From the NCBI GenBank assembly GCA_013396915.1, contig VWZL01001939.1:202673-266672 (forward strand): a DNA stretch of 64,000 nucleotides, given 5' to 3'. The translations under genes were made by a program, and so were the position numbers. The notes under the pieces are model-generated. The model saw nothing but the letters and a program-made list of their open reading frames with translations. It was not told where the DNA came from and ran no database searches. Origin of the DNA: Stercorarius parasiticus. Taxonomy: Eukaryota; Chordata; Aves; Charadriiformes; Stercorariidae. This document shows positions 1-12,232 of the stretch, in pieces; positions within the stretch are counted from its first letter, which is position 1; each line of letters starts with the position of its first letter.

Positions 1-77
1 ATCCAAACTTTCTATACAGACAATATCCTTCATTCTGCCTCCATTCACCTTATTTTATTCAAAGTACTTTCAGATTC
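1..77. repeat. Direct repeat copy 1 (partner at 911-987)
   Basis: These bases recur at 911-987, an offset of 910, with four mismatches by eye (relative positions 2, 14, 38 and 40), all transitions. The match stops at base 77. It may continue leftwards beyond the window edge, so the true length is unknown. It does not look like CR1 or an LTR. It may be a local duplication or two copies of an interspersed repeat I do not recognise. Confidence 0.8.
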
Positions 78-910
78 TCTGGACTGGAGTGTATAGTGTG
101 GCAGTCCTTACTCTGAATTAATTAAGAAGCAAAATCAGATCAAAGAGCTCTCACAGTAGCTGTGGAAGAAGGGGAATCAGTTTGCTCTTAGGACACTGCC
201 CATGAGAATAGGTCTGTTGTTAGGGGAACCTGTGTGTGTGTTTGTATGTGTGTATGATAGAGGGGTGGAAAGCAAGAAGGGAGATCTGTGTTAGGGAAAA
301 GCAAAGTAGCGAAAGCATGCTTTTCAAAGTTCTGTGATGAAACAAGCTCCATGCTTTATGGTGGGGAGGGAAACTGGGAGAAGTATCTTCAAGCATTTCA
401 GTTAACCTGAAGAGTTTGGTCTCATTTTGGAATTATGTGTTATGCTTTTAAATTTTTCTAAGATCAGTTTTGAAATGAAAGTCATCTTGAAACAGCCAAG
501 TTTGTTTTGAAAAAATACAGTAATTCCTTTGGCTAAAGCCAGAAATTAGCTCTCTGTTTTTAAGGAGAAAACTAGGGGAGAAAGAAAAAGAAGTAAAAAA
601 AAATCATGGAAGTGGAATATCTTTGAATAAATCCTGAAGCATCAAAGTAAAAATTAACCTACATTTCTAAAGCTCTTCTTAGAGGTAGCACATCATCTTG
701 ATAATGTAAAATTCCATCTGTCTGGAAAGACTGGACTATAAACCATACTACTCTGCCACTGCTAATGGTGTATATAGTTTAAAACTTTGTTTTGAAAAAA
801 GAATAGGAAGTGGTTCACAGTCGATGGCAGGTCCTGTTGTGATATCTTATGAAGTACTATTATGAGCTATACTGTAGTATACTCTCATTAGAAAAGTGGA
901 AAATAACCAA
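78..910. other. Unique AT-rich non-coding DNA
   Basis: I see no gene, RNA or mobile element here. There is a short GT-rich stretch near 231-254. An open frame entering from 849 runs 91 codons, but it reads through the second direct-repeat copy and has no recognisable domain. Confidence 0.5.
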
Positions 911-987
911 ACCCAAACTTTCTGTACAGACAATATCCTTCATTCTGTCCCCATTCACCTTATTTTATTCAAAGTACTTTCAGATTC
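911..987. repeat. Direct repeat copy 2 (partner at 1-77)
   Basis: Second copy of the 77-bp repeat, same orientation, about 95 percent identical by eye. Having only transitions as differences fits old sequence decaying neutrally. The sequence after 987 differs from that after 77, which marks the right boundary. Confidence 0.8.
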
Positions 988-2984
988 AGACTACTTTGAA
1001 ATATATCTACATTTTTTTCAATGAAATCTTCCAACAGAAGGTTGCAAGACCACGAATAATAGGCTGTCAGTTTTTTCATTATCACATGCGTATGCTTTAC
1101 CTTCTCTGTAGTTATTTAACTTGAGGGTCATTTTGTTTGAATCTGAGTGAGAGTGAAAGGGCTAACTCCTCCCGCCAAGAAAGAAATTAGCTTTTTACAT
1201 TGTTTAATAACTGCATCCAGTTCCAAATGCCACCAAACAGCTATTAAACAGCAAGCCCCTTGAATAAAAACTCAGTGGTGCGTAACACGCTTGATTAGAT
1301 GTACTCTTTTCTGAAAGGGCCATTATTCTTAGTAGGCATATTTCATTACTGTTAATCTGACTCTTAGTCTATGCATCCATAACCTAATAACTCCATCTGA
1401 ATTGTCTCAAATTATCTAGTTAATCTTAGGATAAGTCTTCTAACATTTGCGTGTTGTCTTGAGAGATTTTTGGGGCTGAAGAACTGTACTCAGTGTTCTC
1501 TGTTGCTGTTTCTTAAAACTAAGATCAATTGCACCTACGAAGGAAAAGGTTTTACTATTTTAATGCTTACTTTATTTTTCTCTTCAGTTGAAACAAAGCA
1601 GTTTTCTCAGCAGTTTCCAAGCAAATACATCATTTTCAGTTACTGCTTAGTATTGGTTTCTGTGCCTGGATTACTGAATGCCTTTTTCTTTAGTCAGTCT
1701 TTGCCATTTGGAAAGAGTAACATAGGAGTATTATTATGTGGACCTAATCTGATGCGTATTGTTTTTCTACATATATCAATAAACAATATCCGCAAAATAT
1801 GCTCTCTAAAACAATATCAGATTGGATTACCTGTGTCTCTGCTGACAAAAGAAAGTTTCCTCAATTGAGAAGAAGGATTTGTAGTTTTATTGGAACCTTG
1901 AGTTAAATATATTTCCTGATTTGTTAATGAGCAAATGTAGAAAAATGTCTGCAGCTGATTTTATTGAGTCAACCAATTTATGTCCTTGTATTTTATAACT
2001 CCTTAAGATGCTCTTATTAGCAATTAAAAAGTATACATAGTTATAAAGCAGTCACATAAAGTTTGCTTTAAAAAGCAGTTTAACGTTATGTGAAATTTAC
2101 TACATTTTGCTCATATTAAGATTTTCATAGATTAATTTAGAACCTTATAAAAGTATATCTTCTATGTAATAATTTCCTTGGGAAATAATGCACTAAGTGA
2201 TGAGAAAGGAAGATTCCAGCATTGAATGGCCATCTGGTAGCTCTTCTTATATACTAGAGTGTATATGCTAGTGTTTGCACAATGTATGATTTTTTGAAGG
2301 CATGCATGTACTTGTCAGGATTCATGTGGCTGGTGCTATAGTACAGACTTTCCTTCTTTGCATTACCGTCATTCTCAAAACAGATTAAATTCAGCATGTT
2401 GTCAAGTGCTTATTGTGAATGTGAGTGACTTTCACTTCTCTGGAAATCTTTAAGTGCTTCAGTAGTTCAGTGACCAAATAGACCTTATATGCCAGCATGC
2501 ATTGAGAGGTGAAATCTGAATATTTATTTTGATCAGGAGAAAATGTCACTGCTAGAGACAACTGTAATTTAAAGTGGCATCTTAGTCACATGTTTCTTTA
2601 GTCTTCACATTTAGTTTGGGAGCTGAGGGGTAGGCTTATTGGTTCTAAATTGATTTTCCTAACCTTCCTTCTAGGTTTGATTTTTAATTTTCGTTAGTAG
2701 AAAATCTGTTATGGTTAGTTCATCTTACTTTCTTTAACTGTTCAGAAAAAAACAAACGACAACATAAATAAAATAAAGGAGTTGTTTACTTTTCTATAAA
2801 TAATATGTGTAGAGAGACTACCATTTTTAAAAGGTCAATAAGTTGATCTATATAGACAGCTATCTTGGGATGGAGGTGCCTATGTCTATCTGACTTAGGT
2901 CACAACCTAGGGGCTTTTATTCAGTTGTTTAAGAATAGTTGTCTAGTGCTATAAATGGTTAGTCTTGTGTTGTATTTTCCAGTT

Positions 2985-3019
2985 CTGCCAACTGTGATAG
3001 CATCCACACAGTTTGGCAG
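2985..3019. other. Short imperfect hairpin
   Basis: CTGCCAACTGTG at 2985-2996 pairs with CACAGTTTGGCAG at 3007-3019, giving 12 base pairs with one bulged T and a 10-base loop. The arms contain CCAA and TTGG half-sites like those bound by NFI proteins, though the spacing is not the usual one. It is shorter than a typical microRNA precursor. Function unknown; it may be chance. Confidence 0.4.
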
Positions 3020-4708
3020 TTGTAATAAAGGACCCAGGGGAGCCATGCATCTTTCCAAACAGATTCCAAGATGCCAAACTGTATATCTTAGAGCACTTCA
3101 ATGGCAGTAGAGACCAATAATTATTCATCTGAAGTGATCCCCTAATGTCAGTTAATTTGAAATCTTCTTACTATAATTAAAAATATTTATACTGAGATTT
3201 GGTGTCCCACTATGCCTTGATTTTATACACACATAATGAAAGAAAATCTTTTCTCCAAAATAAAACGGTTGAAAGTATAAAGAGAAAGAGAAAAGCCAAA
3301 ATATAGGATATGTTCTGGATTCAGCCAGTCATGATAATTAGGATGAAAGTTCCTAACCTCAGCATTGTAACTAGCATGTTGTCAAAATTCAAAAAGGATA
3401 CTTGAGACCATCTTCTACAGAAGCTTATACTATCAAGTGAAAACATCAGTGAAAATAACAGACAGTCCCATGGTAGAAACCTGTTGGATATCTGAACACT
3501 TGCCCAAAGACACAGATACAGATAACAAGTTTCATATCAGACATCAGTTTAACAGTTTAAACACTAGATTTGCTCACTTAAGAGTGCTGCCTCTTGCATG
3601 ATTGAACAAGGAAAATACTCCATATTCTTAAAAAAACAAAAGCCAAAAAACTTTTTATTCCAAAGCAGATTTGAATCCAGTCTCTGATTTATAGTTCATT
3701 AGCCCAACAGGGCTGCACAAGAAAATTAAATTTTTTAAAGCTTAACAGAAAAACGGAAAGACGTTCAAGTATAGGTATTAAAATATATAAAAATCAAAGT
3801 TGTGCACTATTTTTAATGTCATTCTAAGGATGATGTTTTTAGGCAATACTGCCCATTACATTGCTATTTTTTTGTAGCATGAACTGCATTTTGTTATCTG
3901 CATTTATATGAAACTTCCATTGCAACAGTGTTATATCTAGTATATGGAAAAGTATATTAGAAAAATAGGTACCTACTTAAGACATAGTTAAAATTGAAGA
4001 GTTAAACTAAATATTTGTATCTATATGTAAGTATATTAGGAAATATGTATGTGTTTTTCTATGTCTCAAACCTAATTCAGTGAGAAGGGGAAGTCTGAGT
4101 GCTATGTGGCCAGACAGGTCCCTGTGAAGAGCAGAGTAGACTTGAAGCACAGTGGAGTTAGCTGACCTTTTGGGAAACCTATGAAATATGCAAGGAAAAG
4201 GCTAGAATCTAACACTTCGAGCATTTACAACAGTCTCCTGACATGTATCTTATGAAATATTTTGTAATATGCAGTATGTAAAATGAATAGTTTCTGCTAA
4301 AGGACAGAGGGAGCGAAAACCAGGGAATTGCTGGAAGTGACTCTTAACTGAATACAAATGTTTTAAGCCACTGTAGGATGATCCTTCTACATTGTGAACT
4401 AGAATAATTTTATAGGAACAGAGTAAAACTTTGTCAAGCCTCTAGTTCTTTATTAAGTATGTATGTCAAGTGCTTTTGCCTTGCATGTTATTTCTAGAAT
4501 AACAACATTTGGCAGACACTAAGGACCTAATTTTAAAACTGTTATCTCATATCAGTTGGTTCCCAAAGTTAATATGCGTCTAGGTTTCAGAGCTCTCCTT
4601 AGTGTCAAGAATGAAGTTTGTGAGAAGGTTTACAAGATGTAGAAAGGCAGCAAAATGGTAATGAACAATGTAATAAAACACAGTGGTTTACATGTGCCTT
4701 CTGTTACG

Positions 4709-4731
4709 AAACAAACAAACAAACAAACAAA
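4709..4731 (+). repeat. (AAAC)n simple repeat
   Basis: Between five and six perfect AAAC units, seen directly. Confidence 0.9.
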
Positions 4732-5460
4732 TTAGAACATATTAACTACAAAATAAGACTTGTACAGTTATTCTAAGCTCTTCCACTGCCTTTTCCGCAT
4801 GCTTCCTAGTTCTATAAAACTAGGATTTCTCAGACTAGACTGCAGTTAACATTTCAACATGTGCAAGTTTATGATGCAACTATTAGGCTACTTGTGTGGA
4901 TCTCCACACAAAAGGATGTGTGAGTTTCATAGTCTTTACAGAGCTTAACTGCAGTGTTTTACATAACTAGTTTCTTCTTCCTTTTCTTATAAACTGGATT
5001 GTTGCCAACTGTACTAACTCAGATTTGTGAGCAAACAACTGCGAGAATTACAAGTTTTAGTAGCTTTTTTAGCCCAAGTGATGTTGTTACTGGATGTAAT
5101 ACAAAAAATTTATAAATATTTCTTTTGGCTCCTGACTACATGATCTACTGTTGTCTTCCAGACGTGTTTGAAAGTATTTATTCTGAGGAGATAGGTGGAT
5201 AGGTGATTTTATCTTTGTGCCACTAGCTCTGTTATGAAAAACATTTAAGTAGACAGACCACCTGAAGGTCAGCTAAGTTCCACTGAAAACATGAAAAAGC
5301 AAAGGTACAAACTGGTTAGCAGTTACATAACTCAGAAAGGAAGAGGGAAATCTTCACCCACTTGAGTCCTGCAGTGAGTAGGCTGTACATTATTTCCAGG
5401 GGAACTTTATCTATTGTTCCCGTTGAAGTCTGTGGAGCCAAAAAACAGTTTAGGGAGAAA

Positions 5461-5850
5461 GAATCATAGAATCATAGAATGGTTTAGGTTGGAAAGGACC
5501 TTAAAGATCATCTAGTTCCAACCCCCCTGCCATGGGCAGGGACACCTCCCACTAGACCCGGTTGCTGAAAGCCCCATCCAGCCTGGCCTTGAACACCTCC
5601 AGAGATGGGGCATTGAGAGCTTCCCTGGGCAACCTGTTCCAGTGTCTCACCACTCTCATAGTGAAAAATTTCTTCCTAATTTCTAATCTAAATCTAAATC
5701 TATCCTCTTCCAGTTTGAAGCCATTACCATTATCATTACATGCCCTTGAAAAAAGTGCCTCTCTAGCTTTCTTGTAGGCCCCTTTAAAGTACTGAAAGGC
5801 CACTATAAGGTCTCACCAGACCCTTCTCTTCTCCGGCTTGAGAAAGAGGA
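5461..5850 (-). mobile_element. CR1 LINE, 3' end fragment
   Basis: The left end is the reverse complement of the CR1 tail (two ATTCTATGATT units), followed by the conserved 3' UTR block and then the C-terminal part of ORF2, all on the minus strand. Similarity fades near 5850, where the copy is 5'-truncated, as is usual for CR1 because reverse transcription often stops early. It is an inactive fossil of about 390 bp. The 5' edge is uncertain by some tens of bases. Confidence 0.93.
5552..5803 (-). pseudogene. CR1 ORF2 C-terminal fragment
   Basis: An 83-codon open frame encodes the end of the CR1 ORF2 protein. Visible family features are FKGAYKKAREALF near the start, then KKFFTMRVVRHWNRLPRE, then APSLEVFKARLDGA before the stop. 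The same block appears in the copies at 33822-34073 and 38223-38441. The reverse transcriptase and endonuclease parts are missing, so it cannot encode a working enzyme. Confidence 0.85.
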
Positions 5851-8804
5851 CATAAATGATCCTGGATCCAAGTAATCTAGAGAACTGAGACCAATTTCCT
5901 TAAACTGCTGTTTTGGTTTTATTATAATATTTTAAAACCTTTAATAAACTAATGCAAAAAGCAGATAGACAGCTGAAATCTTAATTCTCTTCCTCTTATC
6001 TGAATCTCCACTACATTTCACTTAATATTATGCAACAATTGCATTAGTGCCAAGAACTATGGAAATACATAAGACAATTTTTTTCCTTGAAGACCTTACA
6101 TTCATTTCTTAAAAAATAAAATGCTCAAAAGAATAAGAAGGAAATCAGAAATGCATCAAGCTGGAAAAAGTCACAGCTCAGGACAGTATCAAAATGCTGT
6201 CTAGAACAGGAATTTGCAGAGCCTCATCTTGATTGGGAAATCAGGGGAAGAAACATGACACTGTGACCTCATCATATTGCACATAACATCAGAAGATGCT
6301 GAAAGAGGGCTTCCACTGCTTTTAAGTACTAAATTTATGCTCATAGATATCCTTGGTTTGCATTAATTCTTTTTCTATTACCTTTCTATCATCAAAGGAA
6401 TTGTTTCTTGTCCCTTGTAGAACATCAGTTATTAAATACCTCTTAGAAACAGGATGTTTATATACAATCCATAAAATATATGAAGTGAGGTTTTCCCATC
6501 ATTTGCCAATAAGTACTAATTTACAATTCAAAAAGAGGGAAAATAAAAAGGCTCCCCCCTAAATTACTTTGTGTCAAATTAAGCAAAAATGTAAAACTGA
6601 TACATATACACAAGCACAAAAAAACCCTAAATGACTTTAAGAATAGCAACTGCCTGCTTGGATATATATTTTTTAGAAAAGAGAAAAAAAATTGAACTCA
6701 CCTTAATTTTAGATGGGCCCAAACACCACATTTACACTGCTCTCTTATCCATAACAGCCTTCTGCATGCCATTTGTGACACCTGTTTTTCTTCACCTGCT
6801 TCTCAGTTAACACCAATGTAAAATGTACACCTGCAACACCTTTTATCCTCCAGCATTTGACTTTTTACCCTTGACTGATATATTTCATTTGTATGTGCTA
6901 AGAGAAACAATAACAAAGATATGTGGCAACACTTCAGGTTATTCACTGATGTAAGGAACATGTTTTGCATTGTGTTAGGAAGATTAAGAGAAACAGGCTA
7001 CAGGACAATGTTTTTATTATTACAATTATAACAACAAAAAAAGATATCTGAAGGGAACATATAAAACTGAAAGTGTAAGGTTTTAACTAAAAGAATGAAA
7101 CCCTTACCAAATCTTTGTGGTATAACCAAAAACCTAAGTTAAGGAGTTATCATGGGATCAAACAGGACATATAGGCCAAACTCTCTCATTCTCCATACTT
7201 TTCAACTAACAGAGAACAAAAATACAGACAGGTCTTGCACTTGTCAGTCCTACGCAAGTTTTGGGTTTTGGCTTACATGATAAGAAAGACTGGCCTCCCC
7301 CACACAGTTTTAGAAGTTAAAGAATACAAGGCAAGAAATAGCCGGATTTGAGTTTGTAATTGTCAAAAGGAAAACTAACAGAAATTCAAAGTCAAGACAA
7401 ATCTGTGAATTTGGAATTATTTTTAGCTACTTAGATTTTTAGCAGAAGAAAATGAACCAACCACGCAAGTCCTCATTACTTGAATTACAAAGAATATAAA
7501 CCATTCTCTAGTACACACCAGTCCTAAGAGAGGGACAGGTCACAGTAGTTGTATCTGACTGTGAGGGTGCCTCGTGGACCTGCTGCTCCCCCTGTGGACA
7601 TATGAAATGGACTTGTGAGTGCAGCCTGTTGTGTAGAAAGCAGGTATACATGCCACCATTGACACCGACAATAAATATTTATATTTAAGGGAAGGGGGAA
7701 AGGCTCAGATATCATTGTAGAGGGTGCTGCTTAAAACCTTGTGTAGGAGTAGTCAAAGACTTGCTGATGTCCTTAAGTATGCAAAATGTGAGTAGAACCA
7801 CTGACATCAGTAAAACTACTTGGAGTGTACAAAATTAATTATATGTGTATAAGTAAGACCAAGACTTAATTTAGCAGGGAGAACATTATGAGAACGCTTT
7901 CACTGTAGATGCACGTGTACTCTTTTCTTAGTGAGAGGGTATGATTTTGGACTCCAAAACTAGTGACATAGCACGGCAGTAGTGATGTTAGACTTAGATG
8001 GTTTGGCAGGATTTAAAATTCTGTTAGGCCAGAGGTGGAGTAAGATGGAATGGTGTTAACTTTGTGATTCATGTTATGTGGATTAATACCAAATTAGGAA
8101 TTTTTAAAAAACGCTAAGCCATACTGCCAGTTTGTTGGATTCCTTCAGACATTGATATTGTATCTGCTGAAACATCCACTTATTTTAGTAGGAAAAGGAT
8201 TACTCCTAGCCAATATATATTTATAACAATGTGAATAAAATTACATATCAGTATTAACTTTAAGAGTAACTAATAATAGAATTTAATGCTTTTAAAGAGT
8301 CTAGTTCAGGATTCTTACTCATACATTCATTCTAACAGTAAATAAAAGCATGAGTGCTTTCAGAACTAAAATAAAGGCAGATTAGCGTAACAAAAAATAG
8401 AGACCAAAATCAGAATTAGAACATAAAAGTTATCTTTTAGTTGAAGCAAAAGAACAGGAAGGTTAGAAAGTGCTAGAAGAACAATCAGTGCTTTGAATAC
8501 TTCTGAGACAACAGCAGAATTGAAATGATAAAGACAGATTTTTAATGCATGCTTAGCCCCTTTATCCCCATATCTCAGATGTGTAGCCCTAACAATTTTC
8601 CTCAATAATTTTATTTTGGAATTCGGTATTAAAATTTCTACTATCTTCTTTTGTCAGTCTTATTATGTTATCTGAAAGAAATGGCATGCTATTGTGCTAA
8701 CTGATTCTGTTTTGTGTATCAGTATATATTTACTTAGGCATCTTTATAAACTTTTATTTCTCAAATAGTCTTTAGTACATTCATAAAGCACAGTCTTAAT
8801 AACA
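5851..8804. other. Unique AT-rich non-coding DNA, no gene seen
   Basis: The open frames here are 60 to 80 codons long and show no family features. I saw no tandem array longer than a few units and no recognisable transposon. Confidence 0.5.
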
Positions 8805-9743
8805 TTCTATTCAAATGGTGTTATTTGACAATTTATTATTTCAGTCTTATATCAGTATACCGCAGTTGATATTCAATACTTTGCTGCAGGTGAATAAACG
8901 AAACATTGTTTTGTGGCAGTTTAAAATGATTTTGTTAACTTCAGAACCATCAGACTGATTTTTTTATAATTTCTATATTTTTATGTCATGAAATAACTTT
9001 GCAACTTCCTTTTTACAGCAGTGAGAAGAATAAAAAAGCAATTATATTTATGAGTCAATGTTTTCTATTATGCTTCTTATTCTATAACAATTTCTCTTCT
9101 ACTAAGAACTGGAGAAGATAAAATGTCAACATAAGTTATACATTCAATAAGTTAAATAATGAAAAGTTACATATTTTTCTGTGCATTGAAATACTTGAAT
9201 AGTTTCTGCATTGCAAAAATAATACAATTTGTGCAATCTTATGCAGTACTGGTAAAGGCCAAAACTGCAAAGTCCTGCCAGCAGTGATATTATTGGCCTT
9301 GTGCTCATTCATACTTAAAACAGAGGGTATTCTCCTTATATTATATGTATCTGTCATTGAGATACAGGGTCATAAACATCACATAAACATGGTCAAATTA
9401 CATATAACCTTCCTAAAAACTCAGCCTGAGGAAATGTTGACAATAATACTGTATCTTTTTTTTCCTGATAAAACAAGAAACAGCAGAATCAGAGTTCAAA
9501 TATCTTTTCTGCCCACAGAGGACGAAATCACATCTGTGGTCTGTCTCAGGAATGTACCAGACATAAAATGGTAGAACAATGAATTCTCCATTAAAACAAA
9601 ACAAAACAAAAGCTAAAAAAAAAAAAAGATAGAAAGTCCAGAGTATCTAATTCAGAAATGGGTATCTTTTCCTATCCTGACAAATGCATACTTTTCAATT
9701 GGACCTCCATGTTTTGGCATTTTGGTTTTTTTTTTAAACTTCA

Positions 9744-10105
9744 GAGTAGCACAGAAAAGGGAAGGGACAGATTTTTTACTCAAAGTGCTCCATGTCTTAA
9801 AGAGTACCTTCAAACTCTGTCAGGATGATACAATGTTGGTAAGGGAGCCTGGAGCACAGGTTATTTTTTCCTCTCTCCTTCCAGTTGCAGGCAGCGACAC
9901 TGGAAGAAACAGACAAGCCTGGCCTACTAATACATGGCCCTGAGACTGGTATCACCAACATAATTTTGGGTTTTTTGGTAATGAGATGGCCTACACAGCG
10001 CCAAGCTCGTTGGCATCAGATGAGATTCACCGTTCTCAAAGGTGAAAGAGAGTCTTTGCTCACAAGCTGGTGGGGCTCATTGACAGAGCTTTAAACCAGC
10101 CTTGA
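9744..10105 (+). pseudogene. CR1 ORF1 C-terminal remnant (copy 1)
   Basis: Copy of the ORF1 remnant described at 11945-12450, here with a single 144-bp unit. It contains a frame break after the NTWP motif, the D-E-I-H block of SGNH hydrolases, an early in-frame TGA, and the final TGA at 10103-10105. Confidence 0.7.
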
Positions 10106-10342
10106 AGGGAGAGGGGGGTTAATATCAGGCTTGTTCATGACAAGCTGTGGGATGACATGCCAAGGTTAGAGGAACGGGGTGATAATGAGGACCCTCAGAC
10201 CCTTGCTCTGAGACATGCTGGCTACACTGCAGCACACTTGAAGTCTTACAGAGATGACACAGGTGCTCCTGAGGTATTAGGAGACAACAGGGAAACACCG
10301 GTGAAATACCTCAAATGAATTAAGGGATGTTCCTATAGGAAG

Positions 10343-11004
10343 GTGACATGGCCAACAGTGCAGCTGAAATGCCTCTACACTAATGCACACAGCATGGGCA
10401 ACAAACAAGAGGAGTTGGAAACCACCATGCTGCTAGAAAACTACAACCTAGTTGCCATTATTAAAACTTGGTGGGACAAATCCCATGACTGGAGTGCAGC
10501 TATTGATGTCTACAGGGTGTTGAGAAGGAACAGGTGAGGAAGGAGGTGCGGAGGCATTGCCGTCTACATCAAGAAATGGATTAAGTGTGAAGAGCTGTTC
10601 CTGAAGAATACCCATGAGCCATTTGAAAGCTTATGGGTAAGAATTAGAGACCGAGGCAGCAAAGGGTACCTTGTGGTTGGTGTCTACTACAGGCCGCCTG
10701 ATCAAAGGGAGCCTATTGGCAAAGCCTTCTGGCTCCAGTTACAGGAAGCGTCATGCTCACAGGCTCTCATCCTTCTGGGGGATTTCAACCACGCTGACAT
10801 CTGCTGGAAAAGTAGCACGGAAAGCTGTAGGCAATCTAGAAGGTTTCTGGAGTGCATAGAGGATAACTTATTCAGCCAGGTAATAGACAGCACTACCAGA
10901 GGAGGTGGGATACTGGACCTGTTGGTCACCAACGCAAATGAGCTAATCAGAGACATTAAGATCGGAGGCAGCCTGGGCTGCAGTGATCGTGCACTGGTGG
11001 AGTT
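10343..11004 (+). pseudogene. CR1 ORF2 endonuclease remnant (copy 1, truncated)
   Basis: Identical by eye to 12688-13349. It carries TNAHSMGNKQEELE, the altered IIKTWWD (Lys codon at 10463-10465), an in-frame TGA at 10535-10537, VGVYYRPPDQ, LLGDFNHADICW and the altered CSDR (Arg codon at 10988-10990). The frame ends at the N gap. See the fuller entry for copy 2. Confidence 0.85.
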
Positions 11005-11005
11005 N
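11005..11005. other. Assembly gap (single N) at a duplication junction
   Basis: One N separates the two copies of the 2.2-kb block. The sequence to its right restarts at the equivalent of 8805. Confidence 0.95.
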
Positions 11006-11944
11006 TTCTATTCAAATGGTGTTATTTGACAATTTATTATTTCAGTCTTATATCAGTATACCGCAGTTGATATTCAATACTTTGCTGCAGGTGAATAAAC
11101 GAAACATTGTTTTGTGGCAGTTTAAAATGATTTTGTTAACTTCAGAACCATCAGACTGATTTTTTTATAATTTCTATATTTTTATGTCATGAAATAACTT
11201 TGCAACTTCCTTTTTACAGCAGTGAGAAGAATAAAAAAGCAATTATATTTATGAGTCAATGTTTTCTATTATGCTTCTTATTCTATAACAATTTCTCTTC
11301 TACTAAGAACTGGAGAAGATAAAATGTCAACATAAGTTATACATTCAATAAGTTAAATAATGAAAAGTTACATATTTTTCTGTGCATTGAAATACTTGAA
11401 TAGTTTCTGCATTGCAAAAATAATACAATTTGTGCAATCTTATGCAGTACTGGTAAAGGCCAAAACTGCAAAGTCCTGCCAGCAGTGATATTATTGGCCT
11501 TGTGCTCATTCATACTTAAAACAGAGGGTATTCTCCTTATATTATATGTATCTGTCATTGAGATACAGGGTCATAAACATCACATAAACATGGTCAAATT
11601 ACATATAACCTTCCTAAAAACTCAGCCTGAGGAAATGTTGACAATAATACTGTATCTTTTTTTTCCTGATAAAACAAGAAACAGCAGAATCAGAGTTCAA
11701 ATATCTTTTCTGCCCACAGAGGACGAAATCACATCTGTGGTCTGTCTCAGGAATGTACCAGACATAAAATGGTAGAACAATGAATTCTCCATTAAAACAA
11801 AACAAAACAAAAGCTAAAAAAAAAAAAAGATAGAAAGTCCAGAGTATCTAATTCAGAAATGGGTATCTTTTCCTATCCTGACAAATGCATACTTTTCAAT
11901 TGGACCTCCATGTTTTGGCATTTTGGTTTTTTTTTTAAACTTCA

Positions 11945-12232
11945 GAGTAGCACAGAAAAGGGAAGGGACAGATTTTTTACTCAAAGTGCTCCATGTCTTA
12001 AAGAGTACCTTCAAACTCTGTCAGGATGATACAATGTTGGTAAGGGAGCCTGGAGCACAGGTTATTTTTTCCTCTCTCCTTCCAGTTGGAGTAGCACAGA
12101 AAAGGGAAGGGACAGATTTTTTACTCAAAGTGCTCCATGTCTTAAAGAGTACCTTCAAACTCTGTCAGGATGATACAATGTTGGTAAGGGAGCCTGGAGC
12201 ACAGGTTATTTTTTCCTCTCTCCTTCCAGTTG
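11945..12232 (+). repeat. 144-bp tandem duplication at the CR1 5' end
   Basis: Unit 1 is 11945-12088 and unit 2 is 12089-12232; both begin GAGTAGCACAG and end TCCTTCCAGTTG. The units look identical. 144 bases are exactly 48 codons, so the ORF1 frame stays open across both. The other copy of this locus (9744-9887) has a single unit. It could be a real length polymorphism between haplotypes or a further assembly error. Confidence 0.9.

Larger units (their letters stand above)
988..5460. other. Unique AT-rich non-coding DNA, no gene seen
   Basis: The longest open frame is 132 codons (1470-1868, plus). It is rich in Phe, Leu, Ser and Ile, has no recognisable domain, and is what AT-rich DNA yields by chance, so I do not call it a gene. 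The stretch holds a small hairpin (2985-3019) and an AAAC repeat (4709-4731). No transposon was recognised by eye, though old diverged copies could be missed. Confidence 0.5.
8805..11004. repeat. Duplicated block, copy 1 (ends at the N gap)
   Basis: This 2200-bp block is repeated head-to-tail at 11006-13349, directly after the single N at 11005. The offset is 2201 before the 144-bp insertion in copy 2 and 2345 after it. I noticed no substitution by eye, and even the run of 13 A is kept. Bases 8805-9743 are unique AT-rich flanking DNA and 9744-11004 are the 5' part of a CR1 element. A near-identical copy that stops exactly at a gap is typical of two overlapping contigs placed side by side and not merged, so this is probably an assembly artefact. 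Confidence 0.93.
9744..11004 (+). mobile_element. CR1 LINE 5' part, duplicate cut off by the gap
   Basis: Same element as 11945-13349: end of ORF1, inter-ORF spacer, and the endonuclease half of ORF2. It stops at the N at 11005, just after the endonuclease SD motif. It differs from the other copy by having one unit, not two, of the 144-bp segment at its 5' end. It is probably a second rendering of the same locus, not a separate insertion. Confidence 0.9.

Noticed and set aside
1470..1868. 132-codon open frame, the longest outside the CR1 elements
   Set aside because: Composition is that of AT-rich DNA, it has no domain and no repeat, and a length like this is expected once in 64 kb over six frames.
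9136..9604. Two sets of identical small frames (9136-9604 and 11337-11805) suggesting a duplicated gene
   Set aside because: They are identical because the whole block is duplicated at the gap; the frames themselves have no recognisable domain.
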